Positions 8,079 to 19,165 of a stretch of 64,000 nucleotides of DNA are shown here, in pieces. Every line of letters begins with the position of its first letter. Within the stretch, counting starts at the first letter, position 1. The position numbers and the translations under genes were made by a program. The stretch is from Branchinecta lynchi (Eukaryota > Arthropoda > Branchiopoda > Anostraca > Branchinectidae): positions 7,633,501 to 7,697,500 of the forward strand of contig JAKZAP010000017.1 in the NCBI GenBank assembly GCA_023053575.1, written 5' to 3'. A model generated the notes under the pieces. The model saw nothing but the letters and a program-made list of their open reading frames with translations, had not been told where the DNA came from and made no database searches.

Positions 8079-11055
8079 TATGGCACTTGAGCTTACTCAA
8101 GTGCCATATAGCGATTGTTATTTCTGTCCGTCAGTCGGTCTGTCGGTCCCGGTTTTGCTAGTTCGGGCACTTCCAGATAAGCTAGGACGATGAAACTTGG
8201 CAAGCATATCAGGAACTGGACCAGATTAAATTAGAAATTGTCGCTTCCTCGATCCGACCATCTGGAGGGGAGTGAGGGAGGGGGAATCCGGAAAAAATAG
8301 GAAAAATGAGATATTTTTAGCTTACGAACGGGTGATCGGATCTTAATGAAACTTGATACATGGAAGGACTTTGTGTCTCAGACCCTCAATTTTAAATCCA
8401 GACCGGATCCGGTGACACTGGGGGGAGTTAGAGGGGGAAACCGGAAATCTTGGAAAACACTTAGAGTGGAGGGATCCGAATGAAACTTGGTGAAAAGTAC
8501 AAGCAAAAGTCCTAGATACGTGACTGATATAACCGGAACGGATCCGCTCACTTTGGGGGAGTTGGGGGGGGGGGAGAGAAGTCCGAATTTGTAGTGATCC
8601 CGCGAGTTCCGTGCTTCCTGATGTGCTGGAACGATGGAAATTGACAGGCATGTCTGGGACCCGACCAGCTTAAATAGGAAATCATCAATTCCCCGATTTG
8701 ACCATCTGGGGGGGGGGACTGGAGGGAGGGTGAAGCCAAAATTTGAGGTATTTTTAGCTTGCGAACGGGTGATCGGATCTTGATGAAAATTGATATTTAG
8801 GATGACCTCGTGTCTCAGACACCTCACTTTAAATCCGGGCCGGATCCGATGACACTGGGGGGAGTTGGAGGAGGGAACCGGAAATTTTGAGAAACGCTTA
8901 AAGTGGAGGGATCGGGATGAAACTTGGTGGAAAAAACAAGCACAGGTCCTAGAAACGTCATTGACATACCGGACCGGATCAGGACACTGTGGGGGAGTTG
9001 GGGTGGGGAACCGGAAATTTTGAGAAACGCTTAAAGTGGAGGGATCGGGATGAAACTTGGTGGGAAAAACAAGCACAGGTCCTAGACACGTCATTGACAT
9101 AACCGGACCGGATCAGGGCACTGTGGGGGAGTTGGGATGGGGGTCCGGATTTCTAGCGATCCCGCGAGTTCGGCATACTTCCTGGTGTCCTAGGGCGACG
9201 AAACTTGGCAGGTATGTCAAGGATCCGAACAGATTGACTTGAGAACAGCCGTTTCCCCGACCCGACCATCGTGGGGGGAGTGGGTGGATGGGGAGTCCGG
9301 AATCTAGTGGCGTGCATAACTTTTGAACGGGTGATCGGATCTTGATGAAAATTGATATTCAGGATGACCTTGTGTCTCAGACACCTCACTTTAAATCCGG
9401 GCCGGATCCGATGACACTGGGGGGAGTTGGAGGAGGTAACCGGAAATTTTGAGAAACGCTTAAAGTGGAGGGATCGGGATGAAACTTGGTGGGGAAAACA
9501 AGCACAGGTCCTAGACACGTCATTGACATAACCGGACCGGATCCGATGACACTGGGAGGAGTTGGAGGAGGGAACCGGAAATTTTGAGAAACGCTTAAAG
9601 TGGAGGGATCGGGATGAAACTTGGTGGGAAAAACAAGCACAGTTCCTCGACACGTCATTGACATAACCGGACCGGATCAGGGCACTGTGGGGGAGTTGGG
9701 GTGGGGGTCCGGATTTCCAGCGATCCCGCGAGTTCGGCATACTTCCTGATGTCCTAGGGCGATGAAACTTGGCAGGTATGTCAGGGATCAGAACAGATTG
9801 ACTTGAGAACAGCCGTTTCCCCGACCCGACCATCGTGGGGGGAGTGGGTGGATGGGGAGTCCGGAATCTAGTGGCGTGCATAACTTTTTAACGGGTGATC
9901 GGATTTGAATGAAACTTGTCTGGTGAGCTATCGCCTCGGACGTTCAGTGTCACGTCCGAGTCGGGTCCGATACCTGTGGGGATGGGGGGGGGGGGGGTGG
10001 AAAACTCAAGAAACTCTAAAAGTAGAGGGATTGGGACGAAACTTAATGGATGGAACAAGCATTAGGCCTAGATGAAATTGACGGAGCCAGATGGTTTCGG
10101 GGCTCTGTGGGGGGAGTTGGAGGGGGTTTCCTGGAATTCCGGTAGTCGTGAGTTAGAATAGTTCCAGATGTAAAACGACAACGAAACTTTGCAGGCATAT
10201 TAGCGACCCGAATTATCTTGACTTAAAAACCTGACACAACATACCCCCGGAAACTTCTGTTCCTAGATCCGAGCATTTTTGGGGGAGCAAGAGAAGAGAA
10301 ATATGGACTTCTATAAATTGCGAACGAGTGGTCTGATTCGAGTGAAACTTCATGGGTGATACGAATCGATGGCCTCGACATCTAAAACATGCGTTCGAAC
10401 CATATGCGACCACGATTAGGGGAATTGGGGGTGGGGGGACTTTTGACATGCACAAAAACCAAACGGATGGATCGAATGAGATGCAATTCGACAGTGCCGA
10501 GTTTATGCGGCCTAGATTTGTTATTTGGGGTCTGGGCCGGATTCGGCCAAGGTAGGGGGGGGGGGGTACTGGAAACTTGCAGATAGGCTATGCTCCAATT
10601 TCAGTCAAACTTGATGATTGAATTAAGAGATTAGGCCCGAACCGGCTCCGACAACGTTGGTGGGAAGGGGGGGGGGGGGGGTTACCGGAACTTTCCAAAA
10701 ATGCTCAGATTCGAGTGAAACTTGGTAGATGGTATAAACGAAGATGCTTTAGGTGGTCGATTTTTTTTTATTCCGAACCAGATTCGGCCAAGGTAGGTGG
10801 AAATAGAGTGAGTACCGGAAATCGTGTAGCACGTCTAGGGATCAAACAAATGGATTTATTGGGATGAAAGTTTGAACAGTCATGTGCATTTGCAATCGAG
10901 ACGATGCCGGAACTGCTCAGAAATGAGTGAAACTAAATATCCTATTTCTATTTCCGAACCGCCTTTTTGGATGGCGGGTGTATTTTGTGACGTTTTCATC
11001 TACTTTCTTGTACAGCCTACTCGTACAAGTGCCATATGAGCTCGTAGCTCTCGTT
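8079..11055 (+). mobile_element. Family A element, complete copy (2.98 kb)
   Basis: The left hairpin TATGGCACTTG (8079-8089)/CAAGTGCCATA (8098-8108) follows a T tract. A TCCGTCAGTCGGTC segment comes next. The body is a higher-order tandem array: blocks of roughly 0.43-0.56 kb starting near 8160, 8590, 9165 and 9720, each made of sub-blocks with GATGAAACTTGG, GGACCGGATC and long G runs. The 8590 and 9165 blocks carry an extra duplicated sub-block. Later blocks are more diverged. The right end is CAAGTGCCATA (11026-11036), TGAGCTCGTAGCTCTCGTT. No transposase or Rep/helicase coding, so non-autonomous. Confidence 0.75.
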
Positions 11056-11132
11056 TGTTTTTTTTGTTTCTATAGTACCCCGATTTGCGCTTATTCTTAG
11101 AAAGTGGTACGGGTCTAAGCTGTGCGGTTTTT

Positions 11133-12412
11133 GGGATCCCAAAACGTAAGTGGAGGGATACCTATGACATCGCAAAAGTTGTCCGTCTGTCCGTCCGTCT
11201 GTCCGTCCGTCTGTAAGCACGATAACTCTCGAAGGGAATGAGATATTTTGATGAAACTTGGTGAGAAGGTTCGTTGGGTCGTCGGACCAGTCAAGTTCGT
11301 AGATGGGCTTTGTAGCTTTACATTTAGGGGTGGGGGAGGGGATTCAAATTAAGGGACAAACACAATATTTTGAAACAGCTAATATGATAGTCGATTATGA
11401 GGTAAGAAGACATGCTGAACACGATGGTGAAAACCATTTTGTCATCGGACACGTAGTTCGCCCGGAATCCGGCCAAAACCGGAAAGTTTGTTGAAAGTAA
11501 AAGTTTTATCTGAAGTTGATTAGATGTTCGATTTCGGGGTAGGAAGACATGCTGAAGACGATGGTGAAAACTATTTTCTCGACGGACAAGTATTTCGCCC
11601 GGAATCCGGCCCAAACCGGAAAGTTTGTTGAAAGTAAAAGTTTAATTTGAAATTGATTAGATGTCCGATTTAGGGGTAGGAAGACATGCTGAAGACGATG
11701 GTGAAAACTATTTTCTCGATGGACAATTATTTACCCCGGAATCCGGCCCAAACCGGAAAGTTTGTTGAAAGTAAAAGTTTTATTTGAAGTTGATTAGATG
11801 TTCGATTTAGGGCAAGAAGACATGCTGAACACTTATGTGAAAACAAGTTTCTACCCGGACATGTAGTTCGTCCGGAATCCGGCCAAAACCGGAAAACTGT
11901 TGGAAGTCAAAGTTTTATTTCTAGTTGATTAGATAAGCGATTTAGGGGTAAGAAGAGATGCTGAGTCCCTGTGTGACAATCGTATTTTACCCGGACAAAT
12001 AGTTCGACCGGAATCCGGCTGGAATCGGAAAATTTGTTATAAGCTAAATTTCTATTTGAAGTTGATTAGATGTTCATTACTGGGGAAAGAAGATACCCTG
12101 ATTTCGTCTTTGAGCTTTCTTTTTTCGCCGGACAAGTAGTTCTGGAGTTCGGCCGGAACCGGGAAATTGGCAGAAGTGGCAGGAAGTTTTCGTCAAAACA
12201 GATATGACTTATAGGGGTAAACACACATGCTGAATCCAAATCTGAACTTGGTTTTCTCAGGTGATTAGCTATTTGGCCTTAATCTGTTTCTGAATTTTAA
12301 TTGTAAAAATGTTCAAGAAGTCTGGCGAAGACTGGATCTGGCTAAGACAAGACCCAGTTGTCTGGATCAGATATTGAATTTTTGGGATCCCATCGAAACC
12401 TTTGGTCTTGTT
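11133..12412 (+). mobile_element. Family B element B1 (1.28 kb, complete)
   Basis: Starts in a T tract with GGGATCCCAAAACGTAAG, then ACCTATGACATCGCAAAAG, a GTCCGTCTGTCCGTCC segment and GATGAAACTTGGTGAGAAGG. Six repeats of about 137 bp follow. The AAGAAGACATGCTGA marker falls near 11403, 11541, 11678, 11813, 11949 and 12086. Each unit contains CCGGAATCCGGCC and AAACCGGAAA. The element ends with TTTTTGGGATCCCATCGAAA and CCTTTGGTCTTGTT. No coding capacity. Confidence 0.8.
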
Positions 12413-13129
12413 ACGGAAAGTCTGGAGCTTAGGCCGGATTGCCGAATATGACATTACATTTTGAAAAGCTCCCTATAACTCTTGCCTGGGGCCAAAAAGG
12501 ATGGTTTTCGCCAGAGCCTATAGTGTGTGAAGTAAAGTGGAGTTGTGTAGCCTATGTCAGAGAGGACTATCTGAAGTTATCCAGTCATTCTTTCGTTTCA
12601 TCAAACCATGTTTCTGCTTTCGAGTGGAAAGCTCCGTTCTAGCAGGCAAGCAGACAGGAGCCAGTTTTAAACTGAAGATGGACTAAAATCTATAAGTGCG
12701 AAATATGTGTGGTAGTTTCCTGGCCCCACAGCCAACATATCTTCTTTGAAGGATAAATATAAAAATCTGCAGAAACCAAAAAGTGTCATTTTCCCACGGG
12801 TCCGAAAGTGCTGTCATCTATTGTTTCTACCAGTTTCTGTTCGTGATTCATCCCATTTCTTACACTTGGGAGTGAGGAAGAGAAATAATATCAGATGGGT
12901 CTCATAAACTTTAAAAGTTCTCTCACTGCTAAAGAAATTAGAGCTTATCCTTTGCTCCTTTCGAAGTGGCGATATTAGAAAGTTGGCCTACTGCAGAAAA
13001 GTCAACTTTTGAACTAATACAGATAGAATTTTTTTTTGTATCGGCATCCGGTAGAACTCGATGAGCTGATCACATATATGTCATCTGTTTTTGGGTACAA
13101 AAATTCCTTCATGAGATACAACAGTTTGA

Positions 13130-13860
13130 AAGTTTGGAGGGGTTGAAAACTTCAGTAGTGAGGTACACACTGAAACCAAAAATAGGCCGATCCCAATCGT
13201 GAGACGTGTAGGGTACTTGTAAGCAACAGTCGGCTGTTACACCATAATCATCTTCGGCGATCAGACGTGAGCAACGTTGGTAGTTGGTGTAACCTATTAA
13301 TCCTATTATTTCTTTCTTGTCTATTTTGATCGTGAGAACAATTTGGTACCATGCATATCACGGGGAGATGTACTTGTAAGTAAGAATCGGTTATTAGAAG
13401 GGGTTCATGAGGGGCTAGAAACTTGTGAAAATTGGTGCACATTTTTTTTTTTTCTCTAAAAAACCAGAGGGTAAGAAAACTAGTCTCCTTGGTCTATCAC
13501 TGTAACATGGAATTGAGTCTTTGAGGGGTTGACAACTTTAGTGGTAGGGTACAAGGGTCGGGGACTTGTAAGTAACAATCGGCTGTTATACCATAACCAT
13601 CTTCGGCGGTGAGAGGTTTCCGACCGTGTTAACGCAACGGATACGAATGATAATGTAAAACAACGACTTAGTTTCGAAATAATTAGCAGAGTGGCATCTA
13701 TTGTATTTTGATCCTGTACGAATAGCTTTATAATACAAACTAGAGTATCTAAGATAAAGTTCCAAGTTTGCACGAGTCACGATGTCTACGATTGAAAAGG
13801 ATAAAGTTAAACTGGCAGCAAAGTCAATTTAGTCCCTTTCTTGGAAATTCTGTTATTTTT
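13130..13860. repeat. Family L repeat, upstream copies
   Basis: Contains two related segments, near 13210-13300 and 13570-13620, sharing ACTTGTAAGTAACAATCGGC, CTGTTA and CATCTTCGGCG. Related sequence returns at 14717-15030, on the other side of element B2. Blocks such as GAAGGGGTTCAT, GGGCTAGAAAC and AATTGGTGCACATTTT are shared between 13390-13445 and 14895-14945. Function unknown. Confidence 0.6.
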
Positions 13861-14716
13861 GGGGGATCCCAAAACGTAAGCGGAGGGATACCTATGACAT
13901 CGCAAAAATGTCCGTCTGTCTGTGAGCACGATAACTCGCGAAGGGAATGAGATATTTTGATGAAACTTGGTGTGATGGTTCATTGGGTCAAGGGTAAGAT
14001 CAAGTTCGTAGATGGGCTATGTGGCTCTATATTTAGGGGTGGGTGAGGGGGTTCAGATTAAGGGACAAAGAAAATAATTTTAAACAGCTAATGTGATTTA
14101 TCGCCGGACAAGTAGTTCGTCCGGAATCCGGCAAAAACCGGAAAGTTGGTTAGAAGTAAAAGTTTCAACTGAAGTTGATTAAATGTTCGATTTAGGGGTA
14201 AAAAGACGTGCTGAACACGATGATGAAAAACCTTTTCTCGCCGGACAACTAGTTCGCCCGGAATCCGGCCAAAACCAGAAAATTTGTTAAAAGCAAAAGT
14301 TCGATTAGATGACAGATTAAGGGGTAAGAAGAGAGGCGAGTCTGTACATGACAATCATTTTTTACTCGGACATATAATTAGTCCGGAATCCGGTTGTAAC
14401 CGGAATTTTTTTAAATTTAACTTTTATTCAAAGTTGATTAGATGTTCTCTATATGGATAAGGATTTGTTTCTGAATTTTATTTTTTTGCCGGACTAGTAG
14501 TTCGCTTGGAATTTGGGTGAAACCGGAAACTTGGCAGAAGTAAAGCAGGAAGTCTCGGTCAGTATCGTCAAAATAGATATGGCTTATAGAGGTATATCTG
14601 AACTTGGTTTTCTCTGATGATTAGCCTGGCGAAGACTGGATCTGGCGAAGACAAGGCCCGATTGTCTGAATCAGATATTAGATTTTTGGGATCCCGTCGA
14701 CACCTTTGGTCTTGTT
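13861..14716 (+). mobile_element. Family B element B2
   Basis: Starts GGGATCCCAAAACGTAAGCG after a T tract and ends GGGATCCCGTCGACACCTTT, GGTCTTGTTTT. It has a shorter array of the 137-bp unit than B1 (about four, some deleted). It sits inside family L sequence. Confidence 0.78.
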
Positions 14717-15036
14717 TTACTTGTAAGCAAAAATTGGCTGTTAGACCATAATCATTTTCAGCGATGAGGGGCTTTTAACTTTTTCTAGCTGGTGTACCTA
14801 TTAATCCTATTATTTGTTCCTGGTGTATTTGAACTGAAAACAATTTAGTACTATGTCTATCACGGGAGATAGACTTGTAAGTAGGAGTCGGTTGCTAGAA
14901 GGGGTTCATAAGGGCTAGAAACTAGTGCAAATTGGTGCACATTTTATTTGATCTCTGAGTCTTCGGCGATGAGGGGCTTCTGACTTTTCCTAGTATGTGT
15001 CCCTATTAAATTCCCCACCTGCGATATCCTGTTTTT
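14717..15036. repeat. Family L repeat, downstream copies
   Basis: Resumes the family L sequence interrupted by B2. Two partial units are visible (TTCAGCGATGAGGGGCTTTT near 14758 and TTCGGCGATGAGGGGCTTCT near 14962). It ends where B3 begins. Confidence 0.55.
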
Positions 15037-16206
15037 GGGATACCAAAACGTAAGTGGAGGGATACCTATGACATCGCAAAAGTTGTCCGTCCTTCCGTCC
15101 GCCCGTCTGTAAGGACGATAACTCTCGAAGGGAATGAGATATTTTGATGAAACTTGGTGTGAGGATTTGTTGGGTCGTCGGGCCAGTCAAGTTCGTAGAT
15201 GGGCTTTGTAGCACTACATTTAGGGGTGGGGGAGGGGGTTCAAATTAAGGGGCAAACAAAATATTTTGAAACAGCTAATGTGATAGTCGATTATGGGGTA
15301 AGAAGACATGCTGAGCACTACGGTGAAAACTATTTTGTCATCGGACGAGTAGTTCGCCCGGAATCCGGCCAAAACCGGAAAGTTTCTTAAAAGTAAAAGT
15401 TTTATTTTAAGTTGATTAGATGTTCGATTTATGGGTAGGAAGACATGCTGAAGACGATGGTGAAAACCATTTTCTCGGCGGACAAGTAGTTCGCCCGGAA
15501 TCCGGCCGAAACCGGAAAGTTTGTTAAAATTAGAAGTTTTATTTCGAGTTGATTAGATGTTCGATTTAGGTCAAGAAGACATGTTGAACACTTATGTGAA
15601 AACGATTTTCTACCCGGACATGTAGTTCGCCCGGAATCCGGCGAAAACCGGAAAGTTGGTTAAAAGTAAAAGTTTAATCTGAAGCTGATTAAATGTTTGA
15701 TTTATGTGTAAAAAGACATGCCGAACACGATGGTGAAAATCATTTTCTCGCTGGACAACTAGTTCGCCCGGAATCCGGCCAAAACTGGAAAATTTGTTAA
15801 AAGCACAAATTCGATCAGATGACAGATTAATGGTAAGAAAAGAGGCTGAGTCGGTTTATGACAATGGTTTTTTACCCGGACATATAATTATTCCGGAATC
15901 CGGTTGTAACCGGATTTTTTTTTAAGTCAGACTTTTATTCAAAGTTGATTAGATGTTCTTTATAGGGATAAGGAGATACGCTGGTTTTGTTTCTGTATTT
16001 CTTTTTTTGCTGGACTAGTAGTTCGCTCGGAAATCGGCAGGAAGTCTCGGTCAGTATCGTCAAAATAGATGGCTTATAGAGCTATATCTGAACTTGGTTT
16101 TCTCTGATGATTAGCCTGTCCAAGACTGGATCTGGCGAAGAGAAGACTCGATTGTCTGAATCAAATATTAGATTTTTGGGATCCCATCGACACCTTTGGT
16201 CTTGTT
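15037..16206 (+). mobile_element. Family B element B3
   Basis: Starts GGGATACCAAAACGTAAGTG, with one change breaking the 5' palindrome, after a T tract. It has a TCCGTCCTTCCGTCC segment, an array of 137-bp units, and the end TTTTTGGGATCCCATCGACA, CCTTTGGTCTTGTTTTTT. It is collinear with B1. Confidence 0.8.
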
Positions 16207-16324
16207 TTTTATCGACGCGGAGAGATAACCACGTGAAGAAAATTATTCTTCATGGATTAGAACACCCCATTTTGAAAACCTCGATGGGTTGACAAATTCA
16301 GCATTTAACCGTTAACGAAGAAAC

Positions 16325-16430
16325 AAAGCCAAAGTGTTGCTCTCGCAACACTTTTGTCGGCGAAGCCGAACAAAGGTTGCTGCAACACTTCACGTTGCCT
16401 AGGCAACGTAGGTCTAGTTTTCTTTAGTTT
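16325..16430. repeat. Cluster of three hairpins
   Basis: Three stems in about 80 bp: AAAGTGTTGC/GCAACACTTT (16331-16354, loop TCTC), TTGTCGGC/GCCGAACAA right after it, and the 18-nt perfect palindrome ACGTTGCCTAGGCAACGT (16392-16409). It is followed by a LINE tail. It could be the terminus of a rolling-circle type element. I see no partner end. Confidence 0.5.
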
Positions 16431-16431
16431 A

Positions 16432-16538
16432 GTCGTATCTTTTCTTTTTTTTTCCTTTATTGTTTTTTCATATACTCCGTATGGGCACGTTCTGTGCCAT
16501 TTTTATATGGGTTAATAAAACTATTGATTGATTGATAC
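16432..16538 (+). mobile_element. LINE 3' end with (TTGA)n tail
   Basis: T-rich 3' UTR-like sequence with ATGGGCACGTTCTGTGCCAT, then TTAATAAAACTATTGATTGA TTGATA. A polyadenylation-like signal followed by a short 4-bp repeat tail is typical of 5'-truncated CR1/L2-type non-LTR elements. Confidence 0.55.
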
Positions 16539-16736
16539 GCCATGTAATTACGTCCGGCTTAGCAGTAGTCGCAAAATTTGTGAGAAGAAATATTTCAAAG
16601 TCCAGTATAATAAACCGGACGTGAAATAAACTTTCTTGGCAAGTATTTTGCAGTAAGGGTGCCTGGAATGGGTTTTAGTGTTTTCTTCAACCACCGTTAA
16701 TTGTTAGGTGACGTTCAAATAGCCTAATGGTGGGTT

Positions 16737-16968
16737 TACACACTGCGTAAAATCCGAGCGTATTTCGAAATCCGAGCGTATTTTACGCACGTATTTGGCT
16801 TGAAAAGACTTCTAGCAACACGGACGTATTTAGATACAAAACGGACCGATTTCTCAAATACGTCCGTATTGCTAGAGATCTTTTCAAGCCCAAATACGTG
16901 CGGAAAATACGGTCGGATTTCAAATACGCTCGGATTTCAAATACGCTCGGATTTTACGCAGTGTGTAA
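16737..16968. mobile_element. Family R foldback MITE
   Basis: The ends ACACACTGCGTAAAATCCGA and TCGGATTTTACGCAGTGTGT are perfect inverted copies. The arms extend inward about 110 bp (CACGTATTTGGCTTGAAAAG opposite CTTTTCAAGCCCAAATACGT). CCGAGCGTATTT motifs repeat within the arms. It lies 120 bp before the last TATDN1 exon. Confidence 0.8.
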
Positions 16969-17088
16969 TGCATCATAAGCACACCTCTGCTGTACCATGC
17001 ATAGAACAGGGATAACGCTTATGACAGCGTGTAAGGTCCTCACAACACAAAGTAACCTGTATTTTTTGTAAGCCGGATTTTGTTATAG

Positions 17089-17191
17089 GCAAGTTTTGGA
17101 AATCCTTGCTGCCATACGAAACACCGATCCGGACGCTCTGGCAGAAACTATTCATAGTAACTCGTTAAAAATGTTTTTTGGTAAGATGTAA
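17089..17191 (+). CDS. TATDN1: TATDN1 last coding exon with stop
   Basis: After acceptor TTATAG, one base completes Val. The frame then reads QVLEILAAIRNTDPDALA, ETIHSNSLKMFFGKM and TAA (17189-17191). This fits the C-terminal helix and terminal NxxKxFF segment of TATDN1 proteins, in phase with the exon ending at 5219. The short open frame on the other strand here is a shadow. The exon ends the TATDN1 protein about where family members end. Confidence 0.92.
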
Positions 17192-17286
17192 TGACTACCA
17201 TATCGGAAATATACTATTATCTAGAAGATTGTCTTTGTAGTGTAGGAAGTTAACACATCCACCCCCCGCCCCACCCCCCAAACAAG

Positions 17287-17292
17287 AATAAA
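17287..17292 (+). promoter_or_regulatory. TATDN1: Probable TATDN1 polyadenylation signal
   Basis: AATAAA lies 95 bp after the TATDN1 stop codon, and it is the first such hexamer downstream. The implied 3' UTR is about 120 nt. Confidence 0.55.
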
Positions 17293-18959
17293 ATGTAATG
17301 GTTCTGAAATATTTCGAATATATTACTCCCGACCTTAGAAGTTATAAAGTTTACCTAAGTTCTTGGTAAGATTTTAACCAACCACAGATTCCCCCTTTTG
17401 GGAAGGCTGATTCTCGGCCAAAAGTGACCAGTAATGTTGTATATATAATGTAACCAGTGATGATGTATGTATAATGTATCACATCGCTACAGAAATGTTG
17501 CGAGACCTTGAAACACCTTTCCCTTTGAATATCGAAAGATGATTTTTTTTTTTTTTTTGCGGGGGGGAGATCTCGGGTTCTCCAGGGTTGTTGTAACTTT
17601 AGCTGTCTTTAACACACCAATTCGGGGGCGCTGTTTTCTAATAAATGGTATAGCAACTGACAAGGACAACAGAAGTATTACGTTCATTCAAATAAAAAAA
17701 AATATCAGAGCACCTTAGTGATTTTTGTTTTTACTTCTGTCGGAAAGAACGTCAGACATTAACGAAACGGTTCAAATACTTTCTGTCATTTTCCTTTTGT
17801 TTCTCTTTGCTGTGCGATCCTTTCTGTATTTTTCTCTACTTTCTTTTCTATACACTCCATCATTTTCTCATTCCTGTACGATGGGTAAAAAATAAACATT
17901 ACCATTACATAAGTGATTTACAAGGGGACCAGGACAAAAACAGTGATCAATTGAAGTAGAAAACTTAGGTCGTAAGATAATGGGGACATTCCCCCTCCCC
18001 GAAATGAATTGAAGCATATATGTCTTTGGTTGTATTGCTGTCCAACTTATGGCAACATTGCCTGATTTTAAAAGTGTGTAGTTCCTTTCCAAAATCGGAT
18101 GTAGACTGATCTGATGAAACGATACTCAACATCTGTTAAATTTGTTCTCCACTATTGGACCCGTTTTGTTTGTTTAGTACACCAGAGGTGAGAATTGCCG
18201 GATTCCCAGGGAGCCAGAAAATTTCTCGTGTCGCGATTCTATATTTACGGATTCGGTGAATCATTCCCAAACATTAAATCTTGGCTTCGCTTGAGGCAGC
18301 CGGCGAGGGGTTCTCAGTTCGGTATTGTTCGGGAATTCCGGTTGGAAATTCGGTCTGGCGTGGGAGTAATTGGAAATTGGAAGTGTGTAGATGGCCGTAA
18401 ATCAAGAATTTATAGCCTAATATTTTAGAAAATGGGAAAAAAAATTCTTAGGATAGGGTATTTCTACCTGCAGCCAGTTTCATTTTACGAGGTTTCAGCT
18501 GCCCCGGAATAAGCAAATGCCTGTGCTTTGTCTTTCAAAGTTTATATAGGTAGAAGCAAGCAGGCTTACGCAAATCTGGAACTTCAGGTTAAGTTGACGT
18601 GCTCAAAACTGTATATTCTGTTTCCTGAATTTGTAAACTTTTCTTTACATCAACCGATGATGATAATGGTGATCATTTGGGGACCACAAGCAACTGTGAT
18701 CACGATGGTGTTCGAAACAAACTCTAACAGCATAAATGCCGAACTTGGTGGATCTCGTCAGATGGCTTCTTTTTTGTAACTTGAAGACAGAAACAAATAA
18801 GAACACTACCAAAGAAAGAATAAATGTCGCGAAATAAACAAACGCCGCTTCAATCTTCTTTTTAATATTTTCGAATTTTTGCGAATATACGAGTGAGATT
18901 TAGGACTTTTCCTGATTTAGTTTTTGTAAGCGCGGTATATTATTATTATTTTTCTTAAT

Positions 18960-19165
18960 AGCAGAAAACAGGCGCAAGCCATATTTCGGCTCTTCTTGGC
19001 AAGGGGCCTTTTCAGGCTCAAAACCGCTCAAGTTCGAAAAATGAACTTGTGAGAGAACCTGAAGAGGAACATTGTCAAGAAGGGCAAAAATATAGCTCCA
19101 ATAAATTCAGCTGACGAATCCATTTGGCACTATCAAATATGATTCGCAGGCAGCTTTGGCTGAAG
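18960..19165. mobile_element. Family F foldback element, copy 2
   Basis: The right arm CAAGAAGGGCAAAAATATAG, then AATTCAGCTGACGAATCC and GCACTATCAAATATGATTCG, matches the copy at 5531-5743. The left arm (TTTCGGCTCTTCTTGGCAAG) is decayed further out. The centre retains AAGTTCGAAAAATGAACTTG. Confidence 0.6.

Larger units (their letters stand above)
5220..17088 (+). other. TATDN1: TATDN1 last intron (11.9 kb)
   Basis: Donor GTAAGT at 5220 and acceptor TTATAG at 17083-17088 are canonical, and the reading frame continues across them (GT|G codes Val). The intron is almost entirely mobile and repeat DNA: families E/F, M, A (two), B (three), L and R, plus LINE tails. Confidence 0.85.

Noticed and set aside
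8378..9881. Long proline- and serine-rich minus-strand frames (240 and 242 codons) with repeated QVSSRSLHFKRFSKFPV segments
   Set aside because: They are translations of the family A tandem array. Each repeat unit appears in several frames, frames break at unit indels, and no start, splice or domain evidence supports a gene.
8079..11055. Family A read as an LTR retrotransposon or a Penelope-like element
   Set aside because: There is no RT, primer-binding site or direct terminal repeat, and the repeated ends are short palindromic segments. I also looked for a hammerhead core (CTGATGA...GAAA) in families A and B and found no convincing one, although CTGATGA occurs once near the 3' end of B.
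11403..12150. Regularly spaced repeats resembling a CRISPR array
   Set aside because: The 137-bp units are contiguous tandem copies without unique spacers, in a eukaryotic transposable element. No cas genes are present.
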